From Candidatus Aphodoplasma excrementigallinarum (GTDB lineage Bacteria; Bacillota; Clostridia; UBA1381; UMGS1253), in contig DVOF01000162.1 in NCBI GenBank assembly GCA_018713805.1, positions 1-11,530 of the forward strand: DNA of 11,530 nt. The letters run 5' to 3'. The notes beneath the pieces were generated by a model that was not told where the DNA came from, made no database searches, and saw nothing but the letters and a program-made list of their open reading frames with translations. The position numbers and the translations under genes are program-made. This document shows positions 6,904 through 11,530 of the stretch, one piece after another. The number at the start of each line of letters is the position of its first letter. The stretch's first letter is position 1.

Positions 6904-7450
6904 GTATCTCCTTAACAAGCCCGACCGGCAGGCCCACGACATTGTCAAAATGTCCGACAAACCCGCGGACAAACCGCCGTGCGCCGCCCTGGATCGCATA
7001 GGCTCCCGCCTTGTCCATCGGCTCCTTTGTTTTGATATAGGCGCGTATTTCCCGGTTTGTCAGACGGCGGAACAAAACGTCCGTCCGCTCGCTTCTGCAC
7101 ACGGCGCGGCCAGTTTTTACCTCCACAATACATACGCCGGTATAGACCTGATGTGCCCGCCCGGATAAAAGATGCAGCATCCGCCGTGCGTCGCGCCAAT
7201 CCTTTGGCTTTCCAAGGATTTCGCCCCCGGCGCTCACGACCGTGTCAGCGCCGAGCACCAGACAGTCCTCCCGGACTGTTTTTGCCACAGCGGCTGCCTT
7301 CATAAGTGCAAGCTCGCGCACCAGCAGCGGCGCTTCTATGATACCAATCGCTTCGTCCACGTCGCTCGTTCTTACTTCAAATGTAAACCCGGCCTTTGCC
7401 AAAAGCTCCCGCCGGCGCGGCGAGCCTGAAGCCAGTATCAATTTTTTCAT
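6878..7450 (-). CDS. maf: Maf family nucleoside triphosphate pyrophosphatase
   Basis: Cytosolic house-cleaning pyrophosphatase that hydrolyses non-canonical or pyrimidine nucleoside triphosphates (dTTP/UTP in the YhdE/BsMaf group) to monophosphates. The family was first linked to septum formation in Bacillus. The 190-residue protein has the N-terminal ILASGSPRRRELL motif (5-17) with the Ser-x-Arg-Arg signature. It also has VLGADTVV (65-72) with the catalytic Asp69, GKPKD (80-84), the SGRAHQVYTGV strand (96-106) and the DKAGAYAIQG loop (146-155). The ATG at 7450 has GAGGA about 8 bases upstream. The gene starts 18 bases after the Gx-type gene and is followed by mreB, the classical maf-mre neighbourhood. 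The exact substrate cannot be settled by eye. Confidence 0.95.
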   Translation of the reverse strand: MKKLILASGSPRRRELLAKAGFTFEVRTSDVDEAIGIIEAPLLVRELALMKAAAVAKTVREDCLVLGADTVVSAGGEILGKPKDWRDARRMLHLLSGRAHQVYTGVCIVEVKTGRAVCRSERTDVLFRRLTNREIRAYIKTKEPMDKAGAYAIQGGARRFVRGFVGHFDNVVGLPVGLVKEILETEFSEQ

Positions 7451-7468
7451 AACGCTTTCCTCACGAAA

Positions 7469-8008
7469 TTACGAAATTGTATCTTCTTTTCCATCCCAAA
7501 GGCGCGCTTTTTTCAGATAAGCAAGCGCAAACTTTGCGGCGTAACCCGTAAAAATCCCCGTAATGCAAGCTACTATAGCAAGTATTGGCAAATAGGTGAA
7601 AATCCATACATTCGACAATAGCACCGCCGCCACCGCCGTCTGCGCCGCATTGTGGGTCACCGCGCCCGCAATACTGACGCCAATGGGCGTAAACCGTCCG
7701 CGTCCCGCATGCAAAACCGCCAGCATCACACACGTTGCCGCAAGCGACCCCGTTACGCTGTAGAGCATTGCACTTACGCCGCCATAGAGCAAGCTTCCCA
7801 AGAAAGGGCGCAGAACAGCGCATACAAACGCCGTTTTTGCACCAAACGAATAGAGCAGGATCAGCGTCGCAATATTAGCAAGCCCGAGCTTGCCGCCAGG
7901 CAAATTGACTGTCATAGGAATTATGCTTTCCGCCACTTGCAGCCCAACGCCGAGCGCAATGAACACCGCGCACAGCACCATCCGTTTAGTACGCGACCGC
8001 ATCTGCAC
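7469..8008 (-). CDS. Gx transporter family membrane protein (Hpre_diP_synt_I type; EetB-like)
   Basis: A 179-residue, strongly hydrophobic protein with about five or six membrane helices. It resembles the family once labelled 'heptaprenyl diphosphate synthase component I' and now called Gx transporter. Recognisable signatures are PGGKLGLANIATL (37-49) and GAVTHNAAQT (115-124). The fold recalls small S-component-like transporters. A member of this family (EetB) sits in the extracellular electron transfer loci of Listeria and Lactobacillus, beside a NusG domain II protein, as here. The GTG at 8008 is supported by GGGGGAG six bases upstream, with the gene overlapping the upstream one by 23 bases, which implies translational coupling. 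The substrate is unknown. I would not use the prenyl-synthase name because no soluble synthase partner is present in the window. Confidence 0.85.
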   Translation of the reverse strand: MQMRSRTKRMVLCAVFIALGVGLQVAESIIPMTVNLPGGKLGLANIATLILLYSFGAKTAFVCAVLRPFLGSLLYGGVSAMLYSVTGSLAATCVMLAVLHAGRGRFTPIGVSIAGAVTHNAAQTAVAAVLLSNVWIFTYLPILAIVACITGIFTGYAAKFALAYLKKARLWDGKEDTIS

Positions 8009-8360
8009 CGCTGCTCCCCCCTGTCATACGGATTACAAGCCTGTGCGGCAGGCAGACGATCACCTCGTTTGGTTTCGTGATTTTGCCCTGTAAAACGTCG
8101 GTTTGATCCGGACAGTCCGACTCCGCGACGCGAACGCCGTCGGAAAATAATTCTATTTTATTATACCCGTATTTGCTTTTTATTTCAATGGATTTGGAAG
8201 AATTTATTTCTCTTAAGGAGTATTTTGCATACTCTCTTCCGTCAAGTTCAATGATAACTGCGTCCGGTGCGCCGGAAAAAGCAAACACATTGATGAAAAC
8301 CAATGACAAAACGGATACCGCCAGCACCAAAGCCGCAAGCCCTTTATCCCACTTACTCAA
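7986..8360 (-). CDS. Membrane-anchored NusG domain II-containing protein (EetA-like)
   Basis: Small extracytoplasmic protein of 124 residues from the TTG at 8360: a short N-terminus (MSKWDKG), one membrane helix (about residues 9-27), then a beta-rich domain. The domain ends with the family signature SDCPDQTDVLQGKITKPNE followed by IVCLPHRLVI, which holds two conserved cysteines. Despite the name it is not a transcription factor. Such proteins pair with Gx transporters and, in electron-transfer loci, correspond to EetA. The frame stays open nine codons further to a TTG at 8387 (133 residues, 3 bases after the U32 stop). That start has only a weak GAAGTGA site, while the 8360 start is preceded by GGTGGGG and gives a family-like N-terminus. 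The start is uncertain. Exact function is unknown. Confidence 0.85.
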   Translation of the reverse strand: MSKWDKGLAALVLAVSVLSLVFINVFAFSGAPDAVIIELDGREYAKYSLREINSSKSIEIKSKYGYNKIELFSDGVRVAESDCPDQTDVLQGKITKPNEVIVCLPHRLVIRMTGGSSGADAVAY

Positions 8361-8390
8361 ACGACCCCACCGCCAAATCTGCTTCAATTT

Positions 8391-10502
8391 TCACTTCACG
8401 CCGCGATAAAAATGCCCCCGCGTGAATGTATTTTCTGCAAAGCTGTTCTGCACAGCCTCGCCGCACATGGCACGCCGGTATTCGCCGGCAATCCGTTCAC
8501 ACGTATGCGCAGGCTCGTTCGTGAAGCAAAGCCGTATCTTTTTCACGCCGCACCGGCGCAAATCCGCAAGCTTGTCCGCCATGTAAAGCGGCACCGCATT
8601 AAGTAAAATATTTGTACAGGAATCCGGCTCACACAAAAGCGGGAACTCCTGCTTTCTCCGGTCTACGAGCCGGTAGCCGCCCTCCCCTTTTCCGCAGGCG
8701 CCGCTGCACGCCCGAATCACGCAGTTTTTCATCACCATGAGCGGCAGGCGGCCGTACGCAATCACTTCGCTCTCACCGGCTACGCCGCCCAGCGCCGCGA
8801 TCTCATGCAGGTTCAATTCGGGGGAAAGCGTAACACGTGCAAAGCCGTTTTCCCTGCAAAAGTGTGCCGCAAACGAATTATACACATTGAGCCTCCAGTC
8901 GCCATAGACCGTATGCCGCCCCTCCAGCCGCGCCGCAGCACCGGGCGACGAACACAGCACGCCCTTTGTTGGAACCCGTTCATACAGGATTTCCTTATCG
9001 TTTTCCACAATTGCAGGAAGGGATGTGATAATCTCAGTTTTACCTGTAAAGGCAGATAACTTGTCAACTATATATAGTGGCACGTATAGCTTATCCGGCT
9101 CAATTTGCAGGACAGCCCGCGCCTGTTCCAGCGTCCGGACAGAAACACACAACTCTTCCCGGCTGTCCCCAGGGCTGATAATATAACCAATCGATGCGGC
9201 TTCATTCCCTGCTGTCTTTACTGTACACCGGCATTCCATCAGTTTTTCACATGCTGTACGCCGCAATGCATTCAGTGCGCTGATTGGGACAGAAAGGCCG
9301 TCCTCCAATTGTAATTTCAAACCCGTTAGCCGGAATGGGACCGAGCCAAATTTACTGAGCTGTGCATATGCCCGTTCCCAGGTAATTGTATGATCGACAG
9401 CTGACTGCGGTATTTCCCCGAAAGCGGTAACGGTATTGCCGTCCGCATCGGTCAGCATCATCTGCATTTCTTTGCCACGGCGTATCTCACATTCCGCCCG
9501 AACAGGCACGAGGCGGAAATTTGCATTCGACGCAAACCTCTGTTTGATCTCTGGCTCAAACGTCTCAGGCGACACGTTCGACGGCGAGGCATAGCTCATC
9601 ATCGGCCCGCCAAGTTTTCCGGTATAATATCCATCCGTAAAGCCGCTCCGGTTAAATGCGTTTAGTAGCGCCTGCCTGTCCTTTTGCTCCGGGCGTTTCC
9701 CGCTGTCGAGATATTTACGGTAGATTCCCGTGACCGCCGCGACGTATTCCGGACGCTTCAACCGCCCCTCAATCTTGAGCGAGTCGATCCCTGCCTGCTT
9801 AATCTCCTGCAAATGATCGATCAGGCACATATCCTTCGGGCTGAGCAAATATCCCTTTTTCACCGGTTTCCCGGCAGGATCCTTCAGTTCATAAGGCAGG
9901 CGGCACGGCTGCGCACAGCGGCCGCGATTGCCGCTTCTGCCGCCTAAAATGGAGCTCATCAGGCATTGCCCGGAATAGCACTGGCATATCGCACCGTGAA
10001 CAAAGATTTCCAGCTCGATATCGACCGCGCGTTTTATCTCTGCAATTTGTTTCACGGATAACTCCCGTGCCAGCACGACGCGTTTAAAACCAAGCTGGCG
10101 GAGCTTTTCCGCGCCGGCAATGCTGTGTACGCTCATCTGCGTGGAAGCATGCAGCCGGAGCCCGGGAACCGCACGACGCAGCAGCCCCGCCAGCCCAATA
10201 TCCTGGATAATCAGCCCGTCGGCGCCGGCCTGCTCGTGTAAGAACACAGCAAAATCAAGCGCGGATTGCACCTCTGATTGCTTTAGCAGCGTGTTGAGCG
10301 TTACAAACACCTTTACGCCGCGGATATGGCAATACCGAACCGCCTCCATGAGCCGTTCCCGATCAAAATTTTCCGCCCCGGCGCGTGCAGAAAACTCCGT
10401 CCCGCCGAGATAGACCGCATCTGCGCCGCTTTGCACCGCAGCGGCAAGCGCGTCCCAAGAGCCTGCGGGCGACAATAGTTCCGTTTTTATTTCTTTTCTC
10501 AT
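8391..10502 (-). CDS. Long-form U32 family protein (RlhA/YdcP-like, 'collagenase-like')
   Basis: The U32 family was named as peptidases, but characterised members such as RlhA, TrhP and UbiU/UbiV act in RNA or quinone hydroxylation and several bind a [4Fe-4S] cluster. This 703-residue protein matches the long form. It has an N-terminal U32 barrel (about 5-265) with LLSPAGSWDALAAAVQSGAD (9-28), STQMSVHS (120-127), VVLARELS (142-149) and FVHGA (167-171). A middle DUF3656-like domain (about 370-430) and a second barrel-like half follow. Cys173, Cys180, Cys196 and Cys226 have spacing close to the UbiU cluster ligands. A further set, Cys594, Cys599, Cys603, Cys624 and Cys629, lies near the C-terminus. 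The ATG at 10502 has GAGGG seven bases upstream. By similarity to RlhA the likely role is hydroxylation of a 23S rRNA cytidine; that is inference. Confidence 0.92.
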   Translation of the reverse strand: MRKEIKTELLSPAGSWDALAAAVQSGADAVYLGGTEFSARAGAENFDRERLMEAVRYCHIRGVKVFVTLNTLLKQSEVQSALDFAVFLHEQAGADGLIIQDIGLAGLLRRAVPGLRLHASTQMSVHSIAGAEKLRQLGFKRVVLARELSVKQIAEIKRAVDIELEIFVHGAICQCYSGQCLMSSILGGRSGNRGRCAQPCRLPYELKDPAGKPVKKGYLLSPKDMCLIDHLQEIKQAGIDSLKIEGRLKRPEYVAAVTGIYRKYLDSGKRPEQKDRQALLNAFNRSGFTDGYYTGKLGGPMMSYASPSNVSPETFEPEIKQRFASNANFRLVPVRAECEIRRGKEMQMMLTDADGNTVTAFGEIPQSAVDHTITWERAYAQLSKFGSVPFRLTGLKLQLEDGLSVPISALNALRRTACEKLMECRCTVKTAGNEAASIGYIISPGDSREELCVSVRTLEQARAVLQIEPDKLYVPLYIVDKLSAFTGKTEIITSLPAIVENDKEILYERVPTKGVLCSSPGAAARLEGRHTVYGDWRLNVYNSFAAHFCRENGFARVTLSPELNLHEIAALGGVAGESEVIAYGRLPLMVMKNCVIRACSGACGKGEGGYRLVDRRKQEFPLLCEPDSCTNILLNAVPLYMADKLADLRRCGVKKIRLCFTNEPAHTCERIAGEYRRAMCGEAVQNSFAENTFTRGHFYRGVK

Positions 10503-10526
10503 GATTTGCCCTCATAATTTAAAATG

Positions 10527-10553
10527 AGTGTGCGGCGCACACTACCGCACACT
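10527..10553 (-). repeat. Three-copy AGTGTGCG repeat able to form alternative hairpins, upstream of the U32 gene
   Basis: Reading the minus strand, two direct copies of AGTGTGCG (10553-10546 and 10543-10536) are followed by an inverted copy, CGCACACT (10534-10527). The inverted copy can pair with the first direct copy (nine-base stem, CCGCACACT/AGTGTGCGG on the plus strand) or with the second (seven-base stem, three-base loop). The hairpin is followed by CATTTTAAATT, a short T-run, 24 bases before the U32 start. It could be a weak terminator or attenuator after zapA, or an operator. The repeat is seen; the role is inferred. Confidence 0.6.
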
Positions 10554-10579
10554 TATATTCTGTATCCTCACTGCCCGCT

Positions 10580-10945
10580 CTAAAACTGCTCCAAAAACTT
10601 CGTAAGCTCCTCTTCCTTTTGGGCAAGCTGTTCCTGCGCCTTTTTCAGCTGTTCCTCCAGTTCCTTAATCCGCTTTTCGTACTTGTCCGCTTCTTCGTCA
10701 TACTTTAATATCTGGCCGCGCATATTATCTTCTGCGACATGGGACTTGTATGCCTCGTCCGAAATGTTGATCGCAGTCAGAAGCGCAGCCGTGTCCGTAC
10801 TGAGGCGCGGGTTCATCTGCAAGATTTCGTCCATTTTCCGGTCCACATAGGAGCAAATTTTATAAATATACTCCTCCGGTTCATTTGCTGTGATTGTAAA
10901 AAACCTTCCCCGAATTTTCACCTCTACCTTATTTCTTTCACTCAT
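10580..10945 (-). CDS. zapA: Cell division protein ZapA
   Basis: Cytosolic FtsZ-binding protein that bundles FtsZ filaments and stabilises the Z-ring. The 121-residue protein has the N-terminal ZapA head (about 1-70): a KVEVKIRGRFFTI strand pair (6-18), then EEYIYKICSYVDRKMDEIL (24-42) and the TDTAALLTAINISDE helix (50-64). A long coiled coil (about 75-120, rich in Glu, Lys and Gln) follows. The ATG at 10945 has GGAGG about 7 bases upstream. It lies 28 bases after the Nudix gene and 77 bases before the U32 gene. A zapA-U32 neighbourhood is, as far as I recall, common in Clostridia. The stop is TAG. Confidence 0.93.
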   Translation of the reverse strand: MSERNKVEVKIRGRFFTITANEPEEYIYKICSYVDRKMDEILQMNPRLSTDTAALLTAINISDEAYKSHVAEDNMRGQILKYDEEADKYEKRIKELEEQLKKAQEQLAQKEEELTKFLEQF

Positions 10946-10973
10946 AATGAACCTCCGATCGTATTGTTGATTC

Positions 10974-11519
10974 TTATTTTTTCCGGTTTAAGTAGTCGTA
11001 TGCCCTCAAAATACCGATCACGGTTTTCCCATCCTTGATTTTATTTTCCGAAACCATGTCCATCAGCTCGTCAAAGCTGTACTCGTACAGCTCAATAAAC
11101 TCGTTTTCGTCCAAGTCCTTTTCCCCTGCCGTCAGCCCCATTGCCAGATAGATATGGATTTTCTCATTGCAGAAGCCCGGCGTGGAGTAAAACTCGCCAA
11201 GATAGACAAATTGCTCGGCTGTATAGCCGGTTTCCTCCCGAAGTTCGCGCACGCCGCAGGCATAGTGGTCCTCGCCCCACTCCAGCTTCCCGGCAGGAAT
11301 CTCCATGATAATTTCATCGAATGGCCTGCGGTACTGTTTGACCAAACAGACCTTGTTCTCCGGCGTAACGGCCACAATCCCGACGCCGCCCGGATGCTCG
11401 ACCAGCTCCCGTGTTGTAATATTGCCGTTCTGCACGACCTCGACAGTATCGACCCTCAGGTTTATGATTTTCCCTTTAAAAATGGTGTCCGATTTGATTA
11501 GCTTTTCTTTTTTCAGCAT
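10974..11519 (-). CDS. Nudix hydrolase, ADP-ribose pyrophosphatase (NudF) type
   Basis: Cytosolic Mg2+-dependent hydrolase that most likely splits ADP-ribose into AMP and ribose 5-phosphate. The 181-residue protein carries a perfect Nudix box (G77 to Y99: G-x5-E-x7-REL-x-EE-x-G-Y) with metal-binding Glu residues in RELREETG (91-98). The SE-type N-terminal strands are present, along with the substrate-side motif YRRPFDEIIMEIPAG (63-77). A Pro in YSTPGF (Pro114) about 15 residues after the box is the mark of the ADP-ribose subgroup. The ATG at 11519 has GGGGAG just upstream, at the window edge, so its promoter is not visible. It is followed 28 bases later by zapA. The subgroup call is good; the physiological substrate is inferred. 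Confidence 0.93.
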   Translation of the reverse strand: MLKKEKLIKSDTIFKGKIINLRVDTVEVVQNGNITTRELVEHPGGVGIVAVTPENKVCLVKQYRRPFDEIIMEIPAGKLEWGEDHYACGVRELREETGYTAEQFVYLGEFYSTPGFCNEKIHIYLAMGLTAGEKDLDENEFIELYEYSFDELMDMVSENKIKDGKTVIGILRAYDYLNRKK

Positions 11520-11530
11520 AAAGGCTCCCC

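Noticed and set aside
7469..8008. Naming the Gx-type gene hepS (heptaprenyl diphosphate synthase component I)
   Set aside because: The protein is an integral membrane protein, and no soluble prenyl synthase is beside it; the old family label is probably misleading.
1..11530. CRISPR arrays, insertion sequences, tRNA or rRNA genes, prophage or defence genes
   Set aside because: None found: the window is filled with uniform, same-strand core genes and short gaps, with no regularly spaced repeats, transposase motifs or structural RNA signatures seen.

Overview
The window is a compact stretch of bacterial chromosome in which all 14 recognisable genes lie on the minus strand; transcription runs from base 11530 towards base 1. 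Gene content and order point to a member of the Clostridia (Bacillota) with moderate GC. The reasons are a mreB-mreC-mreD-PBP2-minC-minD-minE run preceded by maf and followed by mgsA, a NusG-domain-II/Gx-transporter pair, a long U32 protein next to zapA, and Shine-Dalgarno sites close to the AGGAGGTGAT consensus. The family or genus cannot be resolved from this sequence alone.

Layout in the direction of transcription: (1) 11519-10580, a Nudix hydrolase of the ADP-ribose pyrophosphatase type and the FtsZ-ring protein ZapA. (2) A 77-base gap with a repeat/hairpin element. (3) 10502-7469, a long U32 family protein, a membrane-anchored NusG domain II protein and a Gx-type membrane protein; the last two resemble the EetA/EetB pair of Gram-positive extracellular electron transfer loci. 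(4) 7450-2316, maf, mreB, mreC, mreD and a class B penicillin-binding protein, which together make up most of an elongasome operon. (5) 2295-459, minC, minD and minE, which place the division site; an 85-base AT-rich gap before minD carries a good sigma-70-type promoter. (6) 439-29, mgsA (methylglyoxal synthase), followed by a perfect palindrome that probably ends the unit.

The genes fit together as a cell-shape and division locus. MreB/C/D and the PBP organise and build lateral wall, MinC/D/E keep the Z-ring at mid-cell, ZapA stabilises the Z-ring, and Maf is a nucleotide pyrophosphatase long linked to division. The related clusters I know of usually also hold rodA (between minE and mgsA) and radC (between maf and mreB); neither is present here. 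Spacings are short throughout and there is no gene-free stretch over 100 bases.

Several start codons are not ATG. TTG or GTG fits best for minC, the PBP, mreC, the NusG-II protein and the Gx protein. I see no mobile element, CRISPR array, tRNA, rRNA or broken gene, and no convincing evidence of an undescribed system. The points most worth a second look are the EetAB-like pair, the missing rodA/radC, the repeat element upstream of the U32 gene and the internal minD promoter.
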